From a virus, in IMG/VR virus record IMGVR_UViG_3300044490_000059, positions 1-57,600 of that record: a DNA stretch of 57,600 nt; one strand, 5' to 3'. Made by a program: the position numbers and the translations under genes. This document shows, one piece after another, positions 41,158 through 49,318 of this stretch. Under the pieces are notes generated by a model. The model searched no databases and had not been told where the DNA came from. It saw only the letters and a program-made list of their open reading frames with translations. The number at the start of each line of letters is the position of its first letter. The first letter of the stretch is position 1.

Positions 41158-41700
41158 ATGTACGCCTACGTCATCTGTGGACCGGAATCCTCTGGCAACC
41201 GTTACCTCTACCGTCTCCTCTGCACCACTGGCCTCCACCCCTGCCATGGAGTCCCCCTCTCCTTTGCCACTACCACCTTCCTCGATCCCCCTGCCCCCTG
41301 TGTCGTAGTCCGTACTCTCCCCCATGCCGAGAGCTGGTCGAAGTTGGGGGAGACGGTGTACTACCTGCTCCAGCAGAAATACCAACCTTTCCTCCTCTTC
41401 CCTGTCCGTGACCCGCGCATCGTGGAACTCTCCCAGGTAGCCAATGGACATGTCCCCGACCACGCCACTGCCCGTGTTCACCTCCAACGAGCCTGGAATG
41501 TTTTCTTGGATGTCGTAGATGATGCCTACCGTCCTCTGGACTACCTGATCTTCCCCTACCAATCCCTCCAGTCCCCGGAGTTCCTGCTCTACCTCCGAGT
41601 CTACTGTTCCCTCCCCCAGATCCCCGACCTCCTCTCCTGTCCCTTCGAGGACGGGGACGCCAAGTACCATCCCACCTTCCCCGGGAGTACCACACCATGA
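41158..41700 (+). CDS. Sulfotransferase-like P-loop protein
   Basis: 180 aa. GPESSGNR at residues 8-15 is a P-loop like that of PAPS sulfotransferases and related kinases; FPVRDPRIVELSQV near residue 80 resembles the 3'-phosphate-binding segment. The rest fits the small sulfotransferase family I know from planctomycetes and phages. Sulfates an unknown acceptor, possibly a sugar. Codons almost always end in C, giving a pyrimidine-rich strand. ATGA overlap with next. Confidence 0.45.
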   Translation: MYAYVICGPESSGNRYLYRLLCTTGLHPCHGVPLSFATTTFLDPPAPCVVVRTLPHAESWSKLGETVYYLLQQKYQPFLLFPVRDPRIVELSQVANGHVPDHATARVHLQRAWNVFLDVVDDAYRPLDYLIFPYQSLQSPEFLLYLRVYCSLPQIPDLLSCPFEDGDAKYHPTFPGSTTP

Positions 41701-41972
41701 GAGGTCGCGTAGTCCACTGCCGACAGGAACCCTATGACGTTTACATCGGACGGCCCAGCAAATGGGGTAACCCCTTCCGTATCGGTCCCGATGGCAACCG
41801 TTCCGAGGTCCTCCACAAGTACGCTCTCTACCTCCTCCAGCAACCGGACCTCCTGGCAGCCCTCCCCGAACTGCGCGGGAAGGTCCTAGGTTGCTGGTGT
41901 GCCCCCCTCCCCTGCCATGGAGACATCCTCGTAGACTTCGCCCATCGTCGTCGAAAGAAGTGGATCTCTTGA
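41697..41972 (+). CDS. DUF4326 protein
   Basis: 91 aa. MRGRVVHCRQEPYDVYIGRPSKWGNPF start, CWCAPLPCHGDIL near residue 66, which is the C-x-C...C-H-G-D motif of DUF4326. Widespread in phages, function unknown. Stop TGA lies within the -35 of the next promoter. Overlaps the upstream gene by ATGA. Confidence 0.6.
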   Translation: MRGRVVHCRQEPYDVYIGRPSKWGNPFRIGPDGNRSEVLHKYALYLLQQPDLLAALPELRGKVLGCWCAPLPCHGDILVDFAHRRRKKWIS

Positions 41973-41996
41973 CAGGAGTACACTCTCCCGTATAAT
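41969..41996 (+). promoter_or_regulatory. Consensus sigma70 promoter (AGTAC type)
   Basis: TTGACA (41969-41974), 16-base spacer GGAGTACACTCTCCCG, TATAAT (41991-41996). Perfect hexamers; the -35 includes the stop codon of the DUF4326 gene. Drives 42029-43606. Confidence 0.7.
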
Positions 41997-42028
41997 ACCC
42001 GTAGACCCCTACCCTGGAGACCTCCCTC

Positions 42029-43024
42029 ATGTCCCAGTTCCACCCTTACCGTACCGCCTTCGACTACGAACGCACCACCATCTCCCAGACCCCTGAGCTA
42101 GCCCACTGCACTCAGGAGCAGTATTACCAGACAGCCCTGGCCCTCTCCCTGGCAGCCCAGAAACCCACTTCCACTCCCCTGCACCCTGATCTCCAAGCCT
42201 GTGGTTCCCACCACTTCCAGTCCTACTACTATGCCGAATACCTCTGGCTCCATTCCCACCAACCCACCTACAAACTCTACCCCGATCTCTTCCTGGCCCT
42301 CCTCCACACTTCCCTGGACATCCCCTGCCCAGCCCTCCATGCCCCCTACCCCCAATTCGTCATCCAACTCCCCGTCCTCGACCATCCCCTCTGCCAGGAA
42401 TTTCCCGCGCTCCTCATCAACCACCTGGATACCTCGCTCCCCGACCATCCCCGTCTGATCGACGTTCGCTCTGACAAGTCCCACCCTGTCTGCGGACAGT
42501 TGAACATCTTCTGGCACCCTCTGGGCTCTGGTGAGTATTCCTTCTCCCTGCATCCCCTCTGCTCCGACCTGACCCTCCAGCAATCCCTGAAGGTCCGGGT
42601 GGCAGAATCCGGCCAGACCCACCCCTACCTCTACGACCTCTACCGCATCGTCATCAGCACCATGCTCTTCGCCATCCATCAGCATGAGCTGGTCCTGCCC
42701 GAAGTCCCCTACCCCACCATCCAGCGCCAGGGTCGAGGGTCCAGGATCCTCCAGGCGCAATCAGACGCGGCGCACGCTAAGAAAAACTATCGCTGGACGG
42801 TGGGCAAGGAGATTCACCTCCCCCGACCCTTGCGTGAATCCCTCTCAGGCGCTGCTGAGGGAAATCGCCACCTGAGCCATTCCCACCTCCGTTCCGGTCA
42901 CATGCGTCGTCAGGCCCATGGGCCCGGCTACTCCCAGCACAAGCTGATCTTCATTGCCCCTACTCTCGTCCGTGCTGACTTGGCTCCCTCCACTGCGCAG
43001 CGTACCTATGGCATCCACCAATAA
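42029..43024 (+). CDS. Unknown protein with His/Arg-rich C-terminal motif
   Basis: 331 aa. Mostly helical first half with His-rich parts (FQSYYYAEYLWLHSHQP). Residues 275-331 hold HLSHSHLRSGHMRRQAHGPGYS and KLIFIAPTLVRAD, similar to a short domain found at the ends of several uncharacterised phage proteins. No catalytic motif. Coding strand is strongly C/T-rich, as in the two preceding genes. Function unknown. Confidence 0.4.
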   Translation: MSQFHPYRTAFDYERTTISQTPELAHCTQEQYYQTALALSLAAQKPTSTPLHPDLQACGSHHFQSYYYAEYLWLHSHQPTYKLYPDLFLALLHTSLDIPCPALHAPYPQFVIQLPVLDHPLCQEFPALLINHLDTSLPDHPRLIDVRSDKSHPVCGQLNIFWHPLGSGEYSFSLHPLCSDLTLQQSLKVRVAESGQTHPYLYDLYRIVISTMLFAIHQHELVLPEVPYPTIQRQGRGSRILQAQSDAAHAKKNYRWTVGKEIHLPRPLRESLSGAAEGNRHLSHSHLRSGHMRRQAHGPGYSQHKLIFIAPTLVRADLAPSTAQRTYGIHQ

Positions 43025-43048
43025 TTCCCACACTAAAAGGAGTGACCT

Positions 43049-43606
43049 ATGAGTCCCCACTTGGTTGTCTGTCCTCACTGTGGCCTATCCCAGTCCATCC
43101 ACAACCGGGATTGTGTCTCCTGTAACTGCCACTTAGGTCAGGCTAAGGCGCTGGAGGGCTATGCGCAGGTCTCCCCGGATCTGGGGCACCAACCCACCAT
43201 CCTCGAGGAGGCGCTGGAGATCCGACCCATCTCCGGTCCCTTTGGCCCTGCTACTCATATCCCCCAAGCCCTGGCACCCGACTGTCCAGCCTGTGATGCC
43301 GGGGGCTGTATGGCGGAAGAGATCGTCCATGCGGGGAAGGTTAACCCTCTCCCCCCCATACCTCCTCCCCCACCCATTGACCCCCAGGCTCCCCTGTCAC
43401 CCTATACCAGGAGCTATGCCACCTGTGTCTTCCCTACTCCGACAGTCTCCGTGCACCAGCCCCAGTACCGGCAGGAAGTCTACGGGAAGCTGATCTTCGC
43501 TATCGCCCGGATGATCGAACTGGATGCCCAGACCTCCACGGAACCCCTGTCGCTCCAGAAGGTGCCAGCGGGTTACCTGCTGGTTTACCGGGACACTAGC
43601 CCTTGA
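43049..43606 (+). CDS. Zinc-ribbon hypothetical protein
   Basis: 185 aa. CPHCGL...CVSCNC near residue 8 is a zinc ribbon; a second pair CPACDAGGC is near residue 77; a Pro-rich linker (PPIPPPPPIDPQ) separates it from the C-terminal helical part. Preceded by AATAATTCCCACACTAA and a good ribosome site. Stop TGA lies within the -35 of the next promoter. Confidence 0.45.
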   Translation: MSPHLVVCPHCGLSQSIHNRDCVSCNCHLGQAKALEGYAQVSPDLGHQPTILEEALEIRPISGPFGPATHIPQALAPDCPACDAGGCMAEEIVHAGKVNPLPPIPPPPPIDPQAPLSPYTRSYATCVFPTPTVSVHQPQYRQEVYGKLIFAIARMIELDAQTSTEPLSLQKVPAGYLLVYRDTSP

Positions 43607-43630
43607 CACTGGATAGCGTCTGAGTATGCT
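43603..43630 (+). promoter_or_regulatory. Sigma70-type promoter
   Basis: TTGACA (43603-43608), 16-base spacer, TATGCT (43625-43630). The -35 contains the stop codon of the upstream gene. TAGCCC before the -35 is the same as before the 20105 promoter. Confidence 0.55.
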
Positions 43631-43684
43631 ATGGGTATTGAACTACCTCGTATCGGAGTGAATACGGTGGTAATAATTCCTGGG

Positions 43685-43742
43685 AGCCGAGGGTTTGGGA
43701 GGGTTGACTCAGACCTCCCTCTCAAGCCAATGCGCCTCGGCT
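43685..43742 (+). promoter_or_regulatory. Nested hairpin in a long leader
   Basis: AGCCGAGG (43685-43692) pairs with CCTCGGCT (43735-43742), enclosing GGGAGG (43697-43702)/CCTCCC (43714-43719). Lies in a leader of about 150 bases between promoter and gene. A TTTTCTCCAGAGAAAGAGG repeat (43752-43770) follows. Not a known riboswitch by eye. Confidence 0.35.
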
Positions 43743-43786
43743 TCCAGGTCATTTTCTCCAGAGAAAGAGGTCGGTAGGAGGTTGTC

Positions 43787-44746
43787 ATGAACTTGCGAGT
43801 CCCTTTCACTTGGACGGAAACTACCCTCGCTAGTCCGGGAGCCCCCGGTAACCTGCATTCCTATGTGGTCCCAGGAGTGCCTCATCCCCTGTACGTTCGT
43901 CCTGAGACTACGGACCTGTACTCCTTGGCCCAAGTCTTCCGGTCTCAGATCTATGCCCAGTTAGCTCCTGGCAGTTTGCTGGACCTGTACGCCCAGACTC
44001 CCCTCCCGGGACCTCTCCACCCGGAGAACCCTTCCCTGGCCCATGACTGGCATCCCTGGTGGAACTACGGTCCCTGCCAGTCTTCTGAGTACCTACATCA
44101 ACAAGGCGGCTGCCCCGACCAAGCCTTTTCCTTCCAGAGAATCCTGGACTGTGGGGCCTATGTGGGCTTCAGCGCCATCTACCTGTCCCTGTTACACCCC
44201 CAGGCCCAGATCCTGTGCGTTGAACCGGACCCGGACAACTTTGTGGTCCTGGAACGGAATATCTGGCCTTACCGGAACATTACCGCTGTCAGGGGGGCTG
44301 TCTCCCAGTACCTAGGACGTGGTTCCCTGACGCGAATCAACCAGCAGGGACTGAAGAAGGGGTTCTGGGCCACTCGCTTCCTGCCCGATGCTCCCGGGGC
44401 CTTCCTGGCTGGGCCTGGAGAGCGCCAACGCGATGTTTCCGGCCCTGTCCCCTCTGAGTCCCCCTTCCGGCCCATGGGTAGGCCCTTGGAGATGTACCTG
44501 GATGGGGAGCATTGGTCGGATGTGGACTTGGTGAAACTGGACATCGAGGGTTCCGAAGCGGAAGTCCTGGGTGACCCTCAAGCCGGGCTCTGGCTTTCCC
44601 GAACCAAGGCGCTGGTCTTGGAGCTACACGAAGACCTGCGCCCCGGGACAACAGAGATTGCCCGGGGAGTCCTAGCGCATGATTTCCACATCTTCCCTCA
44701 TCAGGAAGGTGCGCTGTACTTACGAAAAACCGTGTGGGAGGAGTGA
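43787..44746 (+). CDS. FkbM-type SAM methyltransferase
   Basis: 319 aa. ILDCGAYVGFSAIYLSLL (about residue 120) is motif I, CVEPDPDNF the adenosine-binding segment, and VDLVKLDIEGSEAEVLG (about 246) the catalytic region of FkbM methyltransferases. First 100 residues are an unrelated lead. Probably O-methylates sugars. The window has another FkbM domain at the end of 15485-17122. Leader with nested hairpin may regulate it. Confidence 0.65.
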   Translation: MNLRVPFTWTETTLASPGAPGNLHSYVVPGVPHPLYVRPETTDLYSLAQVFRSQIYAQLAPGSLLDLYAQTPLPGPLHPENPSLAHDWHPWWNYGPCQSSEYLHQQGGCPDQAFSFQRILDCGAYVGFSAIYLSLLHPQAQILCVEPDPDNFVVLERNIWPYRNITAVRGAVSQYLGRGSLTRINQQGLKKGFWATRFLPDAPGAFLAGPGERQRDVSGPVPSESPFRPMGRPLEMYLDGEHWSDVDLVKLDIEGSEAEVLGDPQAGLWLSRTKALVLELHEDLRPGTTEIARGVLAHDFHIFPHQEGALYLRKTVWEE

Positions 44747-44749
44747 CTT

Positions 44750-45085
44750 ATGGACCTGCCAAAACTCGAAGATCTGATTCGGCAATCGACCGAGTACAAC
44801 GGCTTCACGCTCGACTACGTCCGTGTCGCGGACGCCCAGAAGCTGCTGGAGGAGTGCCAACGACTCCAGCGCATCGAGAAGATGTGCCAGGAGAAAACCG
44901 AACACATTGCCGACCAGTCGGAAGAAATCGAGCAACTGACAGAGGAGGTGGAAGCGTTACAGCTAGATCTCGCTGAAGCTCGTGAGGCAGCTCGGTGGTT
45001 GGCTTCGCGCGTGCCTGACGCTAATGCCCGTGACTGGGCACGTAGTCGTTGGCCTTGGCTAGGGGAGGAGCTGAAGCATGAGTGA
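44750..45085 (+). CDS. Small coiled-coil protein
   Basis: 111 aa. Residues 30-85 are a strong coiled coil with heptads of Leu/Ile and many Glu (EKTEHIADQSEEIEQLTEEVEA). Ends in WARSRWPWLGEELKHE. First of five small coupled genes whose coding style is less C-rich than the phage average. Function unknown; the overlap with the next gene is 8 bases. Confidence 0.4.
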   Translation: MDLPKLEDLIRQSTEYNGFTLDYVRVADAQKLLEECQRLQRIEKMCQEKTEHIADQSEEIEQLTEEVEALQLDLAEAREAARWLASRVPDANARDWARSRWPWLGEELKHE

Positions 45086-45440
45086 GACATTGGTGATCCG
45101 CCTACGCCGTGCCAATGAGTTCATACGAGCCTTATGGGCTGGAGACCTACCGCCCGACAAAGACTCGGCTTGCGAACTCTGCGCCGAAGCCGCCACAGAA
45201 CTCGAACGACTCCAACGCATCGTCCGCGAACTACGCACCGCCTGGTTCGAACACCACCTGCGGTTCAACGCACCAGAACGCGAGTGGGAGGATGATCGGG
45301 ATTTGTCGCGGAGAATGATGCAAAACAACCATATCATGAAACGATTCAACGACCAGACCGAACGGATCCTCCAAGGAGAACAACTGAACCTGATACCAGA
45401 CTGCCTAGCGGATCTGTATGCCGGGGAGAAACGGAAATGA
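45078..45440 (+). CDS. Small helical/coiled-coil protein
   Basis: 120 aa. CELCAEAATELERLQRIVRELR helical core, single C-x2-C pair, then a charged end. Overlaps both neighbours (8 and 4 bases). Shares a -LERLQRI- helix with the upstream protein, hinting at a common origin. No function known. Confidence 0.4.
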   Translation: MSETLVIRLRRANEFIRALWAGDLPPDKDSACELCAEAATELERLQRIVRELRTAWFEHHLRFNAPEREWEDDRDLSRRMMQNNHIMKRFNDQTERILQGEQLNLIPDCLADLYAGEKRK

Positions 45441-45772
45441 GTGAGGCATCTGAAACACTAGGAGAAAGATTGCCGCTCGCGTTGGAACGGATTGGACGCT
45501 GGCTGGGAACCGCCGACCATTCCAAGATTCGAGAGTTCGCCGCTGACGTAATGTCTCTGCACGCTGCGGCGTCACAATATATCAAACTGACGATGGAAGC
45601 GGAGCGATTGCGGAAAGCGCTAGAACATTACGCCAACCACGATTTGTGGTGGAAACACAACTGTCAGCAGGCTGATGAACCATTCGACTGGTGGCAGGGT
45701 GAAAATGACGAAGACCACTCAGACGGCTGGCGAATTGCCGAGGAGGCGCTGAAACATGACGACGCTCATTAA
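45437..45772 (+). CDS. Small coiled-coil protein with HYA...EEALK end
   Basis: 111 aa. Helical, ending LRKALEHYANHDLWW then GWRIAEEALKHDD. The same LRK-x-L-x-HYA-x(n)-W then GW-x-x-AEEALK pattern ends the next protein, so they are paralogues. ATGA-type overlap with the upstream gene. Confidence 0.4.
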   Translation: MSEASETLGERLPLALERIGRWLGTADHSKIREFAADVMSLHAAASQYIKLTMEAERLRKALEHYANHDLWWKHNCQQADEPFDWWQGENDEDHSDGWRIAEEALKHDDAH

Positions 45773-46091
45773 CTCCGCCTGCCCTGTCTGCCTCAATTAC
45801 TGGTGGATGCCAGAATCGGAAACCGGGCAACCGTGCAAATGTTGCCGTGCGAGGATTGAACGACTCGCAGTCTATTCACACTTAAACGAGGATGTAAAGC
45901 GACTAACGGCGGAAGTGGAGCGACTGCGGACAGAATCTGACCGCTTCCGCGTGGTGCTGATGCACTACGCGGAACGCAACTATTGGGGCTACTCGGAGCC
46001 TCTGTCTCCCAACAAGATCGAGGACTTGTTCATACCGAGCAGGGCCACGGGTGAGCCGGGGTGGCAGAGGGCCGAGGAGGCGTTGAAATGA
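45756..46091 (+). CDS. Small zinc-ribbon/coiled-coil protein, paralogue of the previous gene
   Basis: 111 aa. N-terminal C-x2-C and C-x2-C (CPVCLNYWW, CKCC) form a zinc ribbon, followed by a coiled coil (EDVKRLTAEVERLRTESDRF) and the HYAERNYWGY / GWQRAEEALK end shared with the preceding protein. Overlaps it by 17 bases. Unknown role. Confidence 0.4.
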   Translation: MTTLINSACPVCLNYWWMPESETGQPCKCCRARIERLAVYSHLNEDVKRLTAEVERLRTESDRFRVVLMHYAERNYWGYSEPLSPNKIEDLFIPSRATGEPGWQRAEEALK

Positions 46092-46438
46092 ACCTGCCGG
46101 AACTAACGCCCACAGAACTCAAGGCGCTGGATTCGATTGACATGACTCCAGTGCTGGGTACGGTGGAAGAACAGTTGCAGGTAGCACATCGTGCTGCACT
46201 GCGGTTCTTCCGCGAGCGGAATGATTACCGGGCACGCCACGAGACTTCACTGGAGGTGATTCGCGCTCGTGAGCAGCATGTGGAAATCTTGCGACTGGAA
46301 GTGAAACGGTTGCGGAAAGCGTTACTGTGCCCACGCTGCAACGGCACCGGTATTACTTGGGATGGAACAAATCCATTTGTGAACATCGACTGCCCCGACT
46401 GTGAGGCAGCGCAGATTCGAAAGGAAGCACAGAAATGA
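46088..46438 (+). CDS. Small coiled-coil/zinc-ribbon protein
   Basis: 116 aa from ATG 46088 (ATGA overlap). Coiled coil (EQHVEILRLEVKRLRKALL) leads directly into a DnaJ-type zinc ribbon: CPRCNGTG and CPDC. Last of the five small genes before the exported protein; its stop overlaps that gene's start. May act as partner or regulator of the module. Confidence 0.45.
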   Translation: MNLPELTPTELKALDSIDMTPVLGTVEEQLQVAHRAALRFFRERNDYRARHETSLEVIRAREQHVEILRLEVKRLRKALLCPRCNGTGITWDGTNPFVNIDCPDCEAAQIRKEAQK

Positions 46439-49116
46439 GTAAGACCAGAAAGTTGCAGTTCGAGTGTTTGGAAGCACGTCTGGTTCTATCGGCTGATTTA
46501 TGGCCGAAAGGCGCGGGGCTGAAGGCTGATGTCTTCGTGGATGGCGGTGCTGAGTTGTCGAAGGTGGGGCTGGAAAAGCCCGCCAACCTTGCTGGACTAA
46601 CACGCGAGGTGTTCTTCACCCGTAGTTCCGCTACGACGCGCGCTGTTATCGGTGGAAATGCCAACGATACCAACGGTGCACTGCTGTACCCCGATGGTCA
46701 GCCGAGATACTCCGTGCTCTACGTCAACGGCGGGTCAGGCACTCACGCCAGCGCGATGGGAGCAGCGGGACGCCAAGCGGTTGAGGCTTTCCATGCGAAC
46801 GGTGGCAGCTACACCGGCTCGTGTGCCGGTGAATTTGTGGCATCACGTCGCATCCCGGCGCTGTGGGGTGGGCAGGTCGGCAATCCTGGGCGAACCGGAA
46901 AACAAACGGTGGTCTTCGACGAAGTAGACCATCCCCTCGTGCAATACCTCGTGGGCTGGAACAACGGCAGCAATGTCGTCACGGGCATTCCGCACTATTG
47001 GGGTCCGCGTAACAGCGAAAGCTACCGTCACCCGGACGGGACCGAGTTCCTGGGTACGATCACTCGCGGGTTGTACACCGGGACTGACTTCCTGATCGAG
47101 TATCAGAAGTCGGCTGAGTCGGGAGGGACAGTCTTGAGTCCATCCCACCCGGAGTACAACCGAAACGCCGGTAATACGGCGTTGATGGCGGCGATCTTAA
47201 AGCGGGCCGACGATCTGTCGAAGGTGGAACCGGACATTAAAGGCACGCTGACCACGGATCAGTCCGTGGTCATGAGTGACCCGACGCAGAGAGTTGGTGA
47301 CGGTCAATATCACAGATACCTGGTCGAGGTGGCAGAGGGGACGAGCGTGCTGCACGTCGGGATCACCGGGCTCACGGGCAACGCGGATCTGTTTGTGCAG
47401 CGGGACGGCGTGGCACATGCCGGGGCGTACCTAGCGAAATCCACGGAGACCGGCGTGGCTGATGACACGATCACGCTCCTGAATCCACAGCCCGGTGTGT
47501 ACGAGATCAGCGTCTTCGGGGCGCATACGATCCTCAACGGTGCAGCTTACACTTTGTCGGTGCAGGCTCAGGCAGTGGATGCGGTGTTGGCAGAAGGCGA
47601 GTTTACTCGTGATCTCCCGGCGACTGCTTGGCCGAAAGGAGTGGGCTTGCGCGCCGACATCTTCGTGGACGGCGGGGACTATACCTCCAAGAAGTCTCTG
47701 GCAGCGCCCGCCAATCTCGCGGGCCTGACACGCGAAGTGTATTTCTCCTATAGTGCCGCTACGACGCGCCGCCTGATCGGCGGAAATCCTGACGATCTCA
47801 ATGGGGTGCTGCTGTTCCCCGATGGACAACCCCGGTTTAGCAGCATCTTTGTCAACGGCAAAAACTCGCCCCTCCACTCCCGGGCGCTGGGTGAAACCGG
47901 ACGCCAAGCGATTGCCGATTTCTATTCAGCGGGTGGCAGCTACACTGGAAGCTGTGGCGGCGAGTTCCTGGCCGCCTACTACATCCCGTCGATCTGGGGC
48001 GGGGAGGTCTATCGACACAGCACAACCGGACGGCAAACAGTGACGTTCGACGAGGATCATCCTATCGTGGACTATCTGAAGGCGTGGAATGGCGACAGCA
48101 ACATCGTCTCGAACATTCCGTACTACTGGGGACCAGTGAATCGTGAGTCCTTCCGCCATCCCGATGGAACACAGTTTCTCGGAACTGTGACGGGCGGGCT
48201 GTATAAAGGCGCTGACTTTCTGGTCGAGTACCAGAGAGACAGCGAATCGGGGGTTGCGGTTCTCAGTCCAGCACATCCTGAATACAACCGCAACGCCAGT
48301 AATACGGCGTTGATGGCTGCAATTCTGAAGCGAGCTAACGATTTGTCTCGCGTGACGCCGGACATTAAGGGGGTGCTGACACCCGATCAATCCGTGGTCA
48401 TGGATGGCCCGACACAGAAAATCGGTGATGGTCAGTACCATAGATACACGGTTGAGGTTCCAGCGGGGGTGAGTACCTTGCACGTTGGTCTGAGTGGTTT
48501 GACAGCTAACGTCGATCTCTTTCTCCAGAGAGAAGGTCCAGCACACACTGGCAGCTACCTAGTGAAGTCTGCGGTCACCGGTACTGCTGACGATACAATC
48601 ACGATTCCCAGCCCGGAACCCGGCAGGTACGAGATCAGTGTGTATGGGAACCATGCGGTGTTGAATGGTGCCGCCTACACGCTGTCGGTCAAGGCGCAGG
48701 CTGTGGACATGGTGTTAGCGGAAGCAGAACTGGGAGGTTGGAACATGGGCGACGAATTGAAAGTTAGTGATCCGTACCGGCCACAGGGAAACCCTGAAGT
48801 ACGACTGGAGATCAAGGCTACCAATGGTGACGTGGTAAAGATCGACGGTCCGTACAACTTTGGGTATAGCCCTGATGCCAAGTTGGAAATCAAGGGCACT
48901 GAAGACCCGGAAGCTGCTAACTTGCGGTTGACCAAAGAGGGCGATGAGGTCCACGAGTTGTTGGCGGCAGCGTTGCGGCTGTTGAAGAATCGTGGCTACT
49001 ACTGGGGTTGGGACATGGCGTTGCAGCAGTACGGCTACTTCAGCCAGGGTCAGTATGTGGGCCCCGAGTTGATGGATCTGGTGAAACTGGAGGTTCGACA
49101 ATATGCCCAGCAATGA
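46435..49116 (+). CDS. Exported duplicated GATase-1-like/PPC protein with planctomycete sorting motif
   Basis: 893 aa. N-terminus (FECLEARLVLS at residues 9-19) is the LE-x-LE-x-R...LLS-type motif of planctomycete exported proteins. Two tandem units of about 377 residues follow: a BPL_N-like class I GATase fold with GGSYTGSC-AG (Cys130) and GGSYTGSC-GG (Cys507), then a PPC-like beta domain (DGQYHRYLVEVAEGTS). A 110-residue C-terminal part is separate. Both Cys are kept. Not a usual phage protein; it may alter the host surface or act on peptides. Base use matches its neighbours more than head genes. Confidence 0.55.
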   Translation: MSKTRKLQFECLEARLVLSADLWPKGAGLKADVFVDGGAELSKVGLEKPANLAGLTREVFFTRSSATTRAVIGGNANDTNGALLYPDGQPRYSVLYVNGGSGTHASAMGAAGRQAVEAFHANGGSYTGSCAGEFVASRRIPALWGGQVGNPGRTGKQTVVFDEVDHPLVQYLVGWNNGSNVVTGIPHYWGPRNSESYRHPDGTEFLGTITRGLYTGTDFLIEYQKSAESGGTVLSPSHPEYNRNAGNTALMAAILKRADDLSKVEPDIKGTLTTDQSVVMSDPTQRVGDGQYHRYLVEVAEGTSVLHVGITGLTGNADLFVQRDGVAHAGAYLAKSTETGVADDTITLLNPQPGVYEISVFGAHTILNGAAYTLSVQAQAVDAVLAEGEFTRDLPATAWPKGVGLRADIFVDGGDYTSKKSLAAPANLAGLTREVYFSYSAATTRRLIGGNPDDLNGVLLFPDGQPRFSSIFVNGKNSPLHSRALGETGRQAIADFYSAGGSYTGSCGGEFLAAYYIPSIWGGEVYRHSTTGRQTVTFDEDHPIVDYLKAWNGDSNIVSNIPYYWGPVNRESFRHPDGTQFLGTVTGGLYKGADFLVEYQRDSESGVAVLSPAHPEYNRNASNTALMAAILKRANDLSRVTPDIKGVLTPDQSVVMDGPTQKIGDGQYHRYTVEVPAGVSTLHVGLSGLTANVDLFLQREGPAHTGSYLVKSAVTGTADDTITIPSPEPGRYEISVYGNHAVLNGAAYTLSVKAQAVDMVLAEAELGGWNMGDELKVSDPYRPQGNPEVRLEIKATNGDVVKIDGPYNFGYSPDAKLEIKGTEDPEAANLRLTKEGDEVHELLAAALRLLKNRGYYWGWDMALQQYGYFSQGQYVGPELMDLVKLEVRQYAQQ

Positions 49117-49315
49117 GGCTTGGATTGCTACGTTGCCCCGTGTCATAGCTATCGCCACTCGTAGTGGCTATCGCTGGGACTGTCCGCATTGTGGAGGTTA
49201 CCACCTGCGCCTGGGGTTGGGCCCACGACGGAAGCTGGGTGCTGCCCGCTGCAAGGCGACTGGCAGACGATTACATCGCTGGGTCAACGTCGTGGGGATT
49301 ATCGAGAGGAGGTAA
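49103..49315 (+). CDS. Small zinc-ribbon protein
   Basis: 70 aa overlapping the end of the exported protein. CPHCGGYHLRLG and a later single Cys within GAARCKATGRRLHRWV; basic. The arrangement resembles a small DNA- or RNA-binding zinc ribbon. The N-terminal end (MPSNEAWIATLPRVIA) is helical. Unknown function. Confidence 0.4.
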   Translation: MPSNEAWIATLPRVIAIATRSGYRWDCPHCGGYHLRLGLGPRRKLGAARCKATGRRLHRWVNVVGIIERR

Positions 49316-49318
49316 AAC

